Shown here: piece by piece, positions 12,912-27,399 of the stretch
Layout: every line of letters starts with the position of its first letter
Position numbering within the stretch: position 1 is the stretch's first letter
Origin: Coniferiporia sulphurascens
Lineage: Eukaryota > Basidiomycota > Agaricomycetes > Hymenochaetales > Hymenochaetaceae
Direction: 5' to 3'
Length of the DNA stretch: 64,000 nt
NCBI GenBank assembly: GCA_002794785.1
Contig: NBBA01000004.1
Coordinates: forward strand, 1,612,001-1,676,000
Program-made: the position numbers and the translations under genes
Notes under the pieces: model-generated
The model's database searches: none
Told to the model about the DNA's origin: nothing
The model's input: the letters and a program-made list of their open reading frames with translations, nothing else

Positions 12912-14785
12912 ACGCGTACCGAATGCTCTCCGCTCAGTCTTTCTTCAATTATGGATACAGATTTTCGCCTTGAATATGCTTTCCCATTACCCCATGCACC
13001 CCAGATCTTCACCTATGTTTTCAAAAGACGGTTATGGACGTTTTACACATGCTTTCATCTTCTCTCTCCTATTTTACATTCGACATATTCTACCCCTGGC
13101 TTTCTTGTATTGATATCTTTTTTTGTTGTAACTGCTGTATCCGTTTCTTGTAGCCGTCGGTTTCCATGCTGTCGAATCCCCTATGCTTTTGGGCCACTCG
13201 GTTCTTGTCGTTTACTCATTTTTTGTCGGTTAATCAATATCATAGAATTCACTTTTTGTTGATTTTGATCTTGGTCCTACAGTGAATTACAAAACCTGCA
13301 GAATAGACCGGCGTCTCTGGGATAATGCGCCGTTCGTATTCCCTGTCCTGAGTGTCAACTGTGTGACCTATAAATAATTCCAGAAGGAGGCCTCCCTCAC
13401 CGCTGATGTGGAGAAATGTTCAAGAGAGCTGATCGGCTGCGATTTCTGCTTTTATCTCAGTGTTATTCATACTGCACTCTATACTAGCCCTCAAATACCT
13501 GCGCGGTGCCAATGGCATCTCATTATGGATTTTGAGGACTATGAATTTTGTATATATGTGCTCTCGCAGGTCCGCCTAACGCGGATGGACTCGTTTCCTA
13601 TGAATTTTCAGAATAACAAATTGGGGGACGATCATATGCAGCGCATGCTGTAAGTCGGTGAGCGGACAGCCACAAGATGGATACAGGCGTTCGGATCGCC
13701 GAGTTTCGCGGAAGAGATTAGAATGAGTATGACTGGCACCAGATATTAGTTGCGAAGGATATATGAAGTATTGCGTTCAAAGCAAAGCCGATTCTCATTG
13801 CGCAGTGTAGGTAATCGTAGGACTCAAGAGTATGCTTGAGCTAGTGGGAATTCGTACTAGGACCTACAAAACTGTAGCCGGTTTCGGCTGGTTGCGAGAA
13901 AAGGGGGTTGAAAATTAGACAAAATAGCGCTGGCAGGCACACCGCGTGCCCTGGAGGTCGCGAACAAATACATCGTGTCCCTCAGTATGTGTGTAGGACG
14001 GGGAGGAGAATCAAGACATTCAAGTTACTGTATATTATGGGAAGAACGTAACGAAGCTAACCTGAAATATCAACGACTCAGAGATAAACCCGTGGGAACT
14101 ATAATTGCATTGATCGGCGGATTTTGAGTATACTTTGCTGAGCTAAAAGGATATGGAGATGAGGCCATTGCATAAAGTGGCTTTGTTTTATTCCAATACA
14201 CTTTCATACGGCATATAGTCGGGAGTCGAAAAAATACAAGGGATATGTGCACAGCGGGCCTGTGGCTGGCCTCGGAGGTGGCTTGTGCAAATAAAGATAA
14301 ACGCTGGATCGTGGGAAAATTAGGCACGTAGACGATCCGGCGCTGGACAACCACACAAGAGACAAGTCAATACGTCCTCGACCACCATCTTCTGCTCACT
14401 GTTGCTCGCCTTCGCCATCTCCATCGCCGCCCCCGCGCTCGCTACGCAGGACGCAACACTCGTGCCGGGCGACTATTCTGCATCTGCGAAGAATATTACT
14501 CGAGGTGAGCTAGCACGTGTTGTCCATGTTTTCTCAGAAGCCGTTGAGCCGACATGCGCTGGACATGCTCGTTCCCCCAGTTTCCTGGCCTTGAACAGGG
14601 TACATGTCATTCTCGGGCACACCTCTTGGTCAAGACAGGCGTGTCGATCACCACACGTTTCTAAAGGGCGCGTCTCACACGTACACTTCCAAAGCCTCAC
14701 CCCCCAGACGTGTGCCATCTATAAACTCCTCCATTCCTCTCTCTTACGCCTACGGGTATGCCTATATCTCAATCTCATCTCTCCC
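12912..14785. other. Intergenic region, no gene supported
   Basis: About 1.9 kb between the Hsp70-like stop and the SUN start. The first ~350 bp is T-rich and probably 3' UTR. Short open frames have no recognisable homology. The reading frame over 14342-14505 looks like a secretion signal but has no upstream ATG (see rejected items). The rest probably contains the SUN promoter and 5' UTR. Confidence 0.6.
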
Positions 14786-17680
14786 ATGCTCGCCTACGTT
14801 AATTCTCGCTCACACCACTCTTCACGCACATCTAGAGCTCCTACCCTGGGCGTGGTCTCTCCAACCCACTCACCCTCGAACTCTCCTAATCGTCGACCGC
14901 AGGGCATAGAGGAGGACGACGAAGAACGTTCTTCGCGATACGCACAACTCAAGCAGCGAAACCAGGCCCTTGCCAGCCACCCACGACCCGCTCTTGGCCC
15001 AGGAATTATCACCACTCCTCCTCAACCGACCGCAGCTTCACTCAAGGACACCTCAGTTAACATAGCCAGTGCCTTCAATCGGGCCGCCTCGTCCTATCTA
15101 ATGGCAGCCAATCCCTCGAATTCGTGGTCGAACGGCCGGAATGTACCACGTAGTACCTCCGTCGAATATGAGCAGCAAACGCAGAACGCAGCCCACCGTC
15201 GCTTGGCTGTGCCTCCTAGGAGGGTAGGTGGTCCCAAGCCACTTTCGAAAGCTGCTTCGGCCACGCGTGGTTCCGACATAGAGAACGATCACTCTGGAGA
15301 TTCAGTTAATGTTAGCGGTCGCGCGAAGAGTCCGTTCGACCACCTGTCTGAATTGACTTCGCGTGCCATGGCCTCTGCCACCTTCCTCATGCGCCAGCGC
15401 TCGCAAGAGCCTGAGGAAGCACGCTCTCCCTCTCGTCAGGCGACTGATGCGACGCTGGTTCCACAGAACAATAGTAACAGTTACGATTATGCTGATGAGG
15501 AAGAGGAATTTCAAGAAATTCAAAAGACATCAAAAAAGAGCGCCTCAACTGCCCATAAACGCAATCGAATGTCTACGGATAACAAAGCTTATCGGCCCAC
15601 GGCGTCGGATTTAGAAGAAGAGGAATCGGATGAAGACGTGGATGGCGAACGGAAGGGTCGGAGGCGAAGAAGGAGAAAGGAAGGCGGCGGCGGTCCTCTC
15701 AGGACATTACCCGTGACGCAATATGACAAACGTAAGAAGAAAAGGGCTCGTGATGGGAAGCCGGGAGATGAAGAGCAGAGTGAAAGTGATGAACAGGAAC
15801 AGGAACAGCCAAGCGAACAGGTTAGTCTGCAGGCTGTACTCGAAGAAATACTATCTTATTAACTAATATTTTAGCGTTCGCAGCGTTCTGCCACTCCGTT
15901 GCAACGCCAACCCTCCGTCCCTCGTGGTTCCGTGCCCCCTCCAAGTCGAGGATCCGTACCACGCGACGTGTCGAAGAGTTACAGCTTTGGTACGGCAGAT
16001 GATTCGGCAGATGTGGAACAGGCCCTGGACTCGATTCCAGAGGTTGACGAACTCAACTTGCAACCTGAAGTCAGGGAATATGCGTCCGGAAAGCCCAACA
16101 GCCGGCCGCGCTCACGATCACGATCACGTATACATTCAACTCGACCCTTTTCAATAGGCGCTTTCCTTGGCTCAGTCGCAAACATGTGCTATCGCTTTGG
16201 CCATTTCTTTATTGTTTCTATATTCCGTCTCCTGGCAGTTTTGGCTATGTTTATTGGCAAGATTTTTCAAACGATTGTCAACGCTCTCATCTTCCAGCCG
16301 ATCCTGTTTGTCCGACGTGGGCAGGCGTTCTTACAATACGGCAAATATCCCTTGCTGGTTCTCATCCTATATGGCGCGATTATAGGAATCAGGAGTCAAA
16401 ATTTCATAAGCTTAGTGCCCAGCTACCGTCCTCAAGCACCTTACATTGCCCCCGAACGACTTCCGGAGAACATGGATGAACTTGCCACGCGCTTATTGAA
16501 ACTCGAGAACATGCTTGCGGGTCTGCAGGCAGACTCGCTAAGCGAGCGTAATAGGCTTGACGTCGACCTCCGTCGTGCCCGAGAAGTTGCATCACGCGTT
16601 GGACAGCTTGAGACACGTATCGACAAGGAAGTTGTGCGTGCCCAAAAGCTGGAGGAGGAGTCCCGGATTTCGGCATACAAAGGCATCGAGAGTCTTCAGC
16701 ACGAGCTTCATGCGCTTAAGAGTCAACATTCAGCTGAGCCCACACGCAAGGTGGAAGGCCCGGTAACCGACGAAGAGGCCAGGGCTAAACTGCGCGCAAT
16801 TGAAGATAGACTAGGTTCAGTGGAAGGCGGTGTGAAGGAGGCGCTTGAACTGGGTCAGAGTGTCGCAAAGGTGGGTTCTGTAGCAGCTGGTGCTGTCTCG
16901 GGAACCCAGTGGTGGAACAAGATTGCGTCGGGTTCAGGCGTCGCTCTAAGCATCAAGTCGAGCGATGGGCGAGACGTGACCTCGCTCATAGGTGCACTCG
17001 TCGAACAGGCCGTCGCCCATCATACGGCAGACGGCGTTGCACGTGTTGACTACGCACTCAGCTCAGGCGGTGCATTCGTTATCCCATCTCTTACATCGCG
17101 GACACTTGAAGTCCGAGAGACCTTTTTCTTCGGGCTTGTTACGGGCTCTTCGACCTATGCCCGCTCGCCGGTTACTGCACTGCATCATGAGACTCACCTC
17201 GGATATTGCTGGCCCATGCCAGGTTCCCAAGGCCATCTTGGTGTAAAGCTTGCCGCACCTGTATATATCACAGACTTTACGATTGACCATGTCGCATCCG
17301 AGGTTGCGCACGACATGCGGCCTGCGCCGCGTCACATGGAGGTGTGGGGTCTCGTCGAAGGTCAAGACAATCTTTCAAAGCTGCGGGATTACCGCGCACA
17401 GGAGGAGGACCGTTCAGAACCTGGGGAGGAGCCAGTCTATCCTTCTGCATTGCCGAAGAGCGTCGAGTACATGCGGATCGCAACTTTCACGTATGATGTG
17501 CATGCGCCTAACAATGTCCAAACGTTTTCTGTGCCAGAGCAGATAAAGGCACTAGGTATCGACTTTGGTCTGGTCGTTTTGTTCGTGAACAGCAATTGGG
17601 GCCACGACGAATTCACCTGCCTTTACCGCTTCCGTGTACACGGTAACCGGGCGCAAGAGCTGCCCGCGCTTGATCCTTGA
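14786..17680 (+). CDS. SUN-domain inner nuclear membrane protein
   Basis: Two exons (14786-15820, 15875-17680) give 946 aa. The N-terminal half is a basic/acidic nucleoplasmic region with a K/R-rich cluster (GRRRRRRKEGGGG at DNA ~15650-15690), a possible nuclear localisation signal. Hydrophobic segments near 16195-16320 and 16345-16395 are predicted membrane spans. A coiled coil follows (~16460-16870). The C-terminal SUN (Sad1/UNC-84) domain spans about 16940-17650, with D-Y-A-L-S-S-G-G-A, H-L-G-Y-C-W-P-M-P-G-S and W-G-H-D-E-F-T-C-L. In this family the SUN domain lies between the nuclear membranes and binds KASH proteins to link chromatin to the cytoskeleton. The ATG at 14786 is the first in the frame. 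The 3' part is duplicated at 20441-21329. Confidence 0.92.
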
Positions 17681-18088
17681 TTGATCCCACTTTTCTTCCT
17701 TTTATACGTCCCCATACCGCTCGCTCGCTCTATTTCTTACTCTTATCCTTTTATATCATTTTCTTACCCGCCTCTCTTTTGCGTTCTTTTCTACATCCCC
17801 GTCAAGTCTTCGGCTGGGTGTTGTGGGCTTAATCTGATTTATTCACCATGTGTTTCGTCGTGTTATCATCGCTATCTCACCTATCCCTCGTCTCACGCAC
17901 AACTATTGCTGGGTGTCTGGTTCATGCACGTCCTTTGTCGGGCTTTAGATGCATACTTCTGACCCTGCACATGTATAAATGGACAACTGGCATGTACAAC
18001 TAGTATTAATACAAGCTACTTACACTCTCCTAGAGATCAGACATCGTTTTTATATTTGGCTTCGAATGATAAAAAATGTGAAGTCAGT

Positions 18089-19928
18089 TCACAAATCGGC
18101 AAATTTATCAGTGGCCTGTTTAGAGATATGCTAACGGTTAGCTTCATTGTAAGAGTTATGCATCTATTACGCACCTCAACAAGCAGCTTCGCAGTACCAG
18201 GTTCGCGAGAGGAGTGTCCCGCATCCGGGACAACATGCAATTCCAGTTCGGGAAACACCTGCAAGTAATTTAGGGGTTAAGTAGGTTTGGAAATTTGTTT
18301 GATGGGTATTCTTGCCTTCTTCAGAGCATATGCGGTCGTAATCTGGAGCCCTTGATCAAAAGCCGTTCAACGTGAAATGAAAGTAGAGTCCATGCTTACA
18401 GGGCAGACGACGTCGTATCTTCCCTGGACCACGATCGTAGGGATGTGGCGACTGCACATGCCAACAAACTTCAGCGGAGATAATAGGAGGAGAGGTGGGA
18501 ATGAGCTCTTACATTTTGTCGATTTCTTGTTTCTCCAAGAGTTGGCCTTGGCGCATGAAGCCCTAGACAGATTTCGAGAGGAGGTTCGGGACGCGATTAT
18601 ATTGGTTCCACAAGTCAGATAAGAAGCCAGAATGTCAGTGTATAGGAAAGACGCGCTTACTTCGTTGACAAAATAATGGTTCTCGATCCTCGCGAATGCG
18701 CTGCAAAAATAGGGTGTATGCGTTAGCGCGCAGTTAATTTCATACGATTTGTAGCCTACTTGGCCCAGTCATCCTTTGTGGCTCGTGCAACATATCCCGG
18801 GTCAACGTACAGTCTCGACGTCGACATCCTTTGTGATCACATAATTTAGCGTCAACGAAAAAAGGGCAGGTCAGGTATGCCACCTACTCCCACTTGGACC
18901 ACGCCTTTGCAGACTTTACCCTCGTCTCATCGTCTGCCGAATTAAGCTGCGCATGGTACGCAAGGACCATGTCCTTCCTCTCCGCCTCGGGGATGATTGC
19001 AATGTACTCCTCCCTAAGGCAAAGAAACCATTGTGAAAAATAATTCCGGAGCGCGGTTTGGTCTCGCGGCGGCTCACCATGCTTCAGGGAAGAGGTGCGA
19101 TGCACCTTCTTGATAGAAGAAATCGAGCTCGCTGAATGACATGGCCGGTCAGTGAATTGGTCGAGCCGTGCGACATCCCAGATTACCTTCGGCGAAGAGT
19201 AAAAATGCCTCGCAGAACTAGACTTTTCACCCTGTCCGGATGACTCTACAACGGAAAGCAGAGTAAGTGAAAGCTCGAGAGGATCAGAAACACTAACCTG
19301 TGAATAGGCGAGGGAAAGTGTTGACCCCTATATGCAGCAGTTCGCATGAGGAAAAAATATAGAAACATGGCATAAAATATACGTTCCCAAGAACCACCAA
19401 ACATATGCCATTTGTCGATTTCCAAATGGTTCCTGAGTTTCTCGATGTCTTTGACGAGGTCCCATGTGGTGTTCTCCTCCAGCGATGCGGACCTCGAGGC
19501 AAATTAATCTGGGGATGAAGCCCGCATTCATACAAGCAAGTCTCACGGAGTTGATTTGCCAGAGCCCCGCTGGTCAAAAAGAATAATCTATGAGAGGCAT
19601 CAGGGATAGTTTCAGAGTTAAATTATATGTTTGCATGCCTTGTATTTCTCAGGATTGAAGAAGCTCCTGTCTTGTTCGTCACATCCCCCACCAGGGCCGC
19701 CGTGTAGAAATACAACTTGTGACATATCAGAACCAGCGCCAACGATATATATGAGCAGGCAGGCGGACCTGGTGTGCCTTTCTCGTTTCCACTCAGCTCG
19801 TAACTACCGTCGAATCAGCTTCGATGTACGGTGTAAGAAGGCTGTATTTTAGGGACGACTGACTAGAGTGTGTGGATGGGCGACACCTTGAGGTAGTCAA
19901 CTTTGTATGGGGATATGGGTGGATACAT
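18089..19928 (-). CDS. Prolyl aminopeptidase (proline iminopeptidase), copy A
   Basis: Alpha/beta-hydrolase of peptidase family S33 that removes N-terminal proline. ATG at 19928 (M-Y-P-P-I-S-P-Y-K-V) and TGA at 18089, about 312 aa over many short exons. Motifs in order: oxyanion-hole HGGPGGGCD, FDQRGSGKS, nucleophile elbow G-G-S-W, the cap helix HLFPEAW, the Asp in GRYDVVCP and the catalytic His in PDAGHSS. Intron 1 removes an apparent stop: donor GTCAGT after CTC-TA restores H-T-L-Y-Y-E-L-S-G. Two introns begin with GC (19638-19588 and 18315-18259). The intron after G-G-S-W (19386-19328) appears to start GAACGT, which is not a normal donor. If it cannot be spliced, the catalytic elbow is broken. 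Confidence 0.8.
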
Positions 19929-20345
19929 GGCCGATGATTTGAAAAAGCGTCGGGGGAACCGCGATAGATGTCGAATCGCAGATTGAAGATACCGGACAGT
20001 GATCATCGAGCGGGCCACGTGTACCGGGAGGCGCGTCGATCCTCACCGGTGCGGACGAACATCCACCGCCCACGACAAAACCAACCGGCTATCAAAGGAA
20101 TTGCATCAGACCACAATATTCTTATCCTTCCATTAGCATACTCGAACGCCAAAACATCCATCCATGGTAAAAATGGCTCTAATTCTTCTTTTACACGAAG
20201 CCACATTAATGTACAGTAAGCTTCAGCGTCCTATCTACGCGGCCAGTGGGGGGGAAATAAGCTCCTTGCATCGCGGGAAGGAAGAGTGAACAAGTATTAA
20301 GTGACAAGAGAAGTCAGAGTTTCGGACGAAAAGTGGAACAAGCAT

Positions 20346-21347
20346 ATGGTGGTAAGTAGCCAGATGATTCCTACACAAAAGAGCACAGTATTTACTCTTG
20401 ACCAAAGTCGACGGTCTCCCTGTAGAGAGTATATCAGTAAGCCCACACGCAAAGTGGAAGGTCCAGTAGCCGACAAAGAGGCCAGGGCTAAACCGCGCGC
20501 AATTGAAGATAGACTGGGTTCAGTGGAAGGCGGTATAAAGGAGGCGCTTGAACTGGGTCAGAGTGTCGCAAAGGTGGGTTCTGTAGCAGTTGGTGCTGTC
20601 TCGGGAACCCAGTGGTGGAACAAGATTGCGTCGGGCTCAGGCATTGCTCTAAACATCAAGTCGGGCGATGGGCGAGACGTGACCTCGCTCATAGGTGCAC
20701 TCGTCGAACAGGCCGCGCATCACACGGCAGACGGCGCTGCACGTGTTGACTACGCACTCAGCTCAGGCGGCGCATATGTTATCCCATCTCTTACATCGCG
20801 AACACTTGAACTCCAAGAGATCTTTTTCTTCGGGCTTGTTACAGGCTCTTCGACTTATGCCCGCTCACCGGTTACTGCACTGTATCATGAAACTCACCTC
20901 GGATATTGCTGGCCCATGCCAGGTTCTCGAGGCCATCTTGGTGTGAAGCTTGCCGCACCTGCACATATCACAGACTTTACAATTGACCATGTCGCACCCG
21001 AGGTTGCACACGATATGCGGCCTGCGCCGCGTCACATGGAGGTGTGGGGTCTCGTTGAAGGTCAAGACAATCTTTCAAAGCTGCGGGATTACCGCGCACA
21101 GAAGGAGGAACCTGAGGAGGAGCCAGTCTATCCTTCTGCCTTGCCGAAGAACGTCGAGTACATGCGGATCACAACGTTCATGTATGATGTGCATGCGCCT
21201 AACAATATCCAAACGTTTTCTGTGCCAGAGCAGATAAAGGCACTAGGTATCGACTTTGGTCTGGTCGTTTTGTTCGTGAACAGCAATTGGGGCCACGACG
21301 AATTCACCTGCCTTTGCCGCTTCCGTGTATCAGACACCCAGAAATAG
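20346..21347 (+). pseudogene. Truncated SUN-domain copy (open chimeric ORF)
   Basis: Copy B of the SUN 3' region, starting at the equivalent of position 16738. From the first in-frame ATG at 20346 the frame stays open for 333 codons. About 30 residues come from antisense ligase-exon and flanking sequence. Then comes SUN from K-P-T-R-K-V-E-G-P to F-T-C-L-C-R-F-R-V. The last few residues are read from an inverted piece of the SUN 3' flank. The nucleoplasmic domain, membrane spans and most of the coiled coil are missing, so it should not be membrane-anchored. Indels relative to the parent that I noticed are multiples of three. No promoter is evident. Called a pseudogene, though expression as a new protein is possible. 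Confidence 0.8.
20392..20419 (-). pseudogene. Orphan last exon of the RSP5-type ligase
   Basis: These 28 nt match the terminal coding exon of the ligase at 24013-24040, encoding the end of E-E-T-V-G-F-G-Q-E and stop, with part of the preceding intron beside it. No upstream ligase exons accompany it. It was carried here as the edge of the tandem duplication and is non-functional as a ligase exon. Confidence 0.9.
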
Positions 21348-21611
21348 TTGTGCGTGAGACGAGGGGATAGGCGAGATAGCGATGATAACACGACGAAACA
21401 CATGGTGAATAAATCAGATTAGGCCCACAACACCCCAGCCGAAGACTTGACAAGGACATAGAAAAGAACGCAAAAGAGAGGCGGGTAAGAAGATGATATA
21501 AAAGGATAAGAGTAAGAAATGGAGCGAGCGAGCGGTATGGGGACGTATAAAAGGAAGAAAAGTGAGATCAATCAAGGATCAAGCGCGGGCAACTCTTGCG
21601 CCCGGCTACCG
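21330..21611. repeat. Inverted copy of SUN 3'-flank segment
   Basis: This block is the reverse complement of about 17639-17920 (SUN stop codon and 3' flank). It is placed where the direct-orientation copy should be. Sequence next to it, equivalent to about 17921-18005, is missing. The event therefore combined inversion and deletion inside copy B after or during the duplication. Confidence 0.9.
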
Positions 21612-21685
21612 TCAAGCTGCTTACTCTCCTAAAGATCAAACATCGTCTTTATTTGGCTTCGAATGATAAGGGTTGTGAAGTCAAT

Positions 21686-23562
<1,877 letters not shown>

Positions 23563-24012
23563 GGCTGATGACTTTGAAAAGCGCCGGGTGTACTGTTGAA
23601 TCGCAGGACAAAATGCACGACCCGTAAGTCTGGATTGAAGATAACGGTCATTATCGCGTCGATCCTTTCCAGTGCGGACGAACACATCCAACGCCTAACG
23701 ACAAAACCAACCGGCTATCAAAGAAACTGCGTCAGACCATATTCTTATCCCTTCCATTAGCATACTCGAACGCCACAAAACATCCATGGTAAAGACGGCT
23801 CGAATTCCTTTTTACACGAAATCAAATTAATGTACAGTAAGCTTCAACATCCTATCTACGCGGCCAGCGGGTGGAAAATAAGCTCCCTGCATCGCGGGAA
23901 GGAAGAGTGAACAAGTATTAAGTGACAAGAGAAGTCAGAGTTTCGGACGAAAAGTGAAACAGGCATATGATGGTAAGTAGCCAGGTGATTCCTGCACAAA
24001 AGAGCACGGCAT

Positions 24013-26926
24013 TTACTCTTGACCAAAGCCGACGGTCTCCCTGCAAAGAATATATCAGTAAATCACGGTGATGTACCCGGGGGAAAAGGACGCACTCTAC
24101 AGCAAGAGTTAGTTTTTGTTCCAAACTCTCATAGTCCTTGTACGGAGGAAGATCCAAGCGGTTAAAGCACGTATGACTTTTAGGCAATTGTGACGGATCG
24201 CCGGATTTTTCAATGGTGAAACGACGAGGACCATCGGATCCTTGAAGATCCTTGAAGCCATTGACAGGGATTCGGGAAGTACCCGTAGTAAATTGCAGTA
24301 GACGGGACTTGCGTTCGGTCGGCCAACCGCGGATACACTTCCAGAACCATTGAATAACTTCATCGTTCATCTCGTAACCGCGATAATCTGTGTACTTCGA
24401 CCAATCATCGCTGCAAAGATAAACCTTAGTCCACATCATAAGACTGCCTGACAATTCGTGTTGCTTACACATCGATTTCTGACATGCCTCCTATGAGCAG
24501 CTCTAATTCGCGTTCATCAAAGACATTGACAAGCTCCTGTGGGATGAGCTCGTTGAAGCCAGACATGAACGCCTCGAATTGTTCCTGGACGCGCTTGGAA
24601 ATGCGGTATTCAACGACTAGATCAACGTATTCTTTCTTATTCTCTTCCGTAACCGGGACATCTGCGCCTCCAGGCTTGAGCTCAATGGTGACCATCTCGC
24701 CAAAGCGCTCTTCTGCTGTCGTGAAAGTCTCATCGATAACATCCTCGATGCTATTGTCACTGTGATCCTCATGAGCACAGCCCACTTCTCCCAGATGGAC
24801 GACGAAGACTTACAGCATCCATGACAAGCCCCGGAATAGTTCTGCATCAACACTCTCCAAGTCTGATAATGTTACTTTCTTCTTCAATATCATCTTGTAA
24901 AAGCTGACGATGAAGTATGCGTCGAGGAAACGACGGTGGAAGATGGCAAGTCCGAGGCAACGGCCAATGAACTTGAAGTAATTCAAATGCTCTGGGTTGA
25001 CACCTGATGCCGGGTTAATTTGAAGGGTATAGTTATCATGTGCAGAATATTCGAAAAGACAATAGAAGGGGTTGAACATTTCGTGAGACAAGAGGAAGAA
25101 GAATTCTCTGTAGAGTTGTGAGTAATTAATTCTTCGCCAACTCAGAAAAAAGTGTACCTTGAGACACCGCCGTAGTCAAGACCATCCTCTCCATCAAACT
25201 TAATCATCAACCTTTTCTTTAGGTCGCTCGGTGTCTGTCTCATAATTTCGGCGTATGAATCCTCGAAGATGTGGTTCCTTCTAATCTTGATTTGACAATT
25301 GCCCGGCTGGGCGCGCATCGCAGGTTGGCTGCGGAAGTAAATTAGTTTCCTACGGAAGTCACGTTTGTATTGAGGCACGTTCTGGTCCAGTGATGACGGC
25401 TAAACGAAACAAATGAGATAAGGGCACGAAGAAATGGTAGTCACCACACACCAGGCGAGGGTCATCCCATGTAGTCGTCTTCGTTCCATGATCGACGAAA
25501 TAAATCCTCGCCGTTGACGTAAGGCGCATCTCCCAACCGGAGGGAAGAGGTCCGAGCTGGGAGATGGACTGCGGTTGTGCTGTTGTAGTGGCACCATTCG
25601 GTCCCATAACCCGTACAATCGTCTGGCGACGCGGATCAACCCAGGTCGTGGTCCTTGTGTTATGATCAACATAGTACGGACGTCCTTCCGGAGTGAATCG
25701 TTCTTCCCAGCCAGCTGGAAGGGAACCGCTTCCGGCCATCGTCTGTGCATTTGTCGCAAGCGGGGTCGGTGTGGCAGATGGCGGGGCACCAGCGGATGTC
25801 GAGCGATTGACGCCTGTATCGACCATGTCGTCCGCGAGGACACGGCGACTGTGCTGGTCGCGCGCAGCATTCGTCTCTCCCTGCTGGACAGAGTTGTTTG
25901 TCGCGTGACTAGCTGATGGTCTGTGCCAAGTCGTGCTGCGCGAGTTGTGATCTACATAATAAGTGCGTCCGAGCGGATCTATCCGACGCTCCCAGCCAGA
26001 AGGAAGCGGCCCGAGTTGATCCTCGGCAGGATTAAAGTTTCGTGTTGCAGTCGTTGCAGCCGCCGCAGTAACGGGTGGTTGGCTAGCATTGGCAGTCGTG
26101 GGAGAAGTAGTTACCGGCGCTGTGGCTGCACCGCTAGACGCCGTGGGCGCACCACTTACAGGGCGTGACGCTGAAGGTACCGTTTCGCTCTCCGGCGTCA
26201 CCACCGCGGAGGAGGCGGTGGTCGGCCGGTTTATTTGTGGAAGCGGCATCTGCATTGCTGTCGCTTGCTCCTGCGGTGTAGTTGCCGGCCCGGCCTGGTG
26301 GCTCGACGTGCGAGATAGGTTCGTCGTTGAAGCCGACGTTGATGCTCCTGCCGTAGTAAGGGTTGATGCCGAATTCTCCAAACCCATATTCGTCAACGCA
26401 GCCTCAAGGCCGGACACCACTGAAGGGCCAGGATTGCTGATCGGTTGGCTGGTGTTAGTTGAGAGATAAATAATGAGCTTTCCGTGGACAACAAGGTTAT
26501 CGTTAGACTTCTTCAGGTCAAGGGTGAGCATTTCTACGCATTGAGGGAAAAAGTCAATTTTAGAAAGACGATGCATCTCAGTCGGGAAGACGTACCATGT
26601 CCGCCAAGTTCCAAGTCCAGCACGTCGCTGACGCGAATGTTTACCACCCCAAGGAACCCCTGATCCCTTCTCTTGAACTTGCGTTGGTCAAAAATCTGTA
26701 CCGCTACAACGGAAGAATCCTTCACGACGCTTTTGCAAAGTTAGGATCAGCATCGACGGTAGAACTGCAACTTCAACATACACATCAAAGTTCTCGTTCC
26801 AATACGGGTTGAGTGTCTTTTTAATCGCACTGGTCGTGTGAGTCTGTTCGGCATCGACGGTGATTACTGCAAAGGGGTCAGGAAGCCTGAAGACATCACG
26901 CTTGGAGAGGCCGTCGGCCGCAACAA
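24013..26926 (-). CDS. RSP5: NEDD4/Rsp5-type HECT E3 ubiquitin ligase
   Basis: E3 ligase that ubiquitinates membrane proteins and other PPxY-bearing targets. Exons traced (minus order): 26926-26782, 26729-26596, 26533-25452, 25399-25158, 25107-24814, 24759-24469, 24410-24096, 24040-24013. An N-terminal C2 domain ([19 protein letters not shown]) is followed by a Ser/Thr/Ala-rich linker. Three WW domains start L-P-S-G-W-E, L-P-A-G-W-E and L-P-S-G-W-E. The HECT domain has the catalytic Cys in [12 protein letters not shown] and ends in E-E-T-V-G-F-G-Q-E. The 5' end is not resolved. The C2 exon needs a phase-1 upstream exon, probably between 27060 and 27276, and no start codon could be joined confidently. 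The last intron (24095-24041) contains the breakpoint of the tandem duplication. Confidence 0.92.
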
Positions 26927-27399
26927 CTGCATATTTTCTTAGTATACAGCCGATGGCCAGATGGACAGCGCGTGGACTTGCCAGTAATCCTGATCTTTCT
27001 CGTTCTACCAAATCAAAGCGTTTAGAACACTCAAGTGGATGATAAGAGTAAACATAGGAGCTGCAACGCACAAAGAGCCTGCGGACGGCATCGATGGTCC
27101 CCTAAGCGAAAGTGTGCAATTTGGAGGGGAGTCTGTCAGCCAGTAGTCGGCGAGTGTGGTCAACTATTTCGATGAGCAGGTGGTAGGGAAGAGAGGCTGC
27201 GGCCAGTCGGTCTCGCACAGAGCAGGAGCCTGGTGGTGTGGGGGGTCTGACAAATGGCCCTGCCGGATCGGCCGCATATAGAAGTGCCCTCGCAGTCTTC
27301 ACGTGACTTTCTCGCGTCTCTAAAAACGGTCGCGTCTAACGCGTTTTGAACCGCAACTTGGTCTCTCCCTGTTACAGCAAGACGTTTATCCGCTTCGTT

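Larger units (their letters stand above)
16738..20440. repeat. Tandem segmental duplication, copy A
   Basis: This ~3.7 kb segment is repeated at 20441-24061 with scattered substitutions and indels. It contains the last third of the SUN gene, its 3' flank, a prolyl aminopeptidase gene and the last exon plus part of the last intron of the RSP5-type gene. At the junction (20439-20441) ligase-intron sequence ATATCAGTAA abuts SUN coding sequence GCCCACACGC, with one base of overlap. Confidence 0.93.

Noticed and set aside
14342..14505. Open frame resembling a secretion signal (I-F-C-S-L-L-L-A-F-A then A-T-Q-D)
   Set aside because: The frame is bounded on the left by a TAG at 14321 and has no ATG. 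An upstream coding exon could not be found. It lies just before the SUN gene start and may be chance.
19865..19928. In-frame TAG in the first exon of the aminopeptidase
   Set aside because: It disappears when the GTCAGT donor is used; the join restores the conserved H-T-L-Y-Y-E-L-S-G, and both copies share this structure.
20301..20345. Start of the SUN fragment at a GTG codon
   Set aside because: Eukaryotic initiation at GTG is rare. The first in-frame ATG is 20346 and was used instead.
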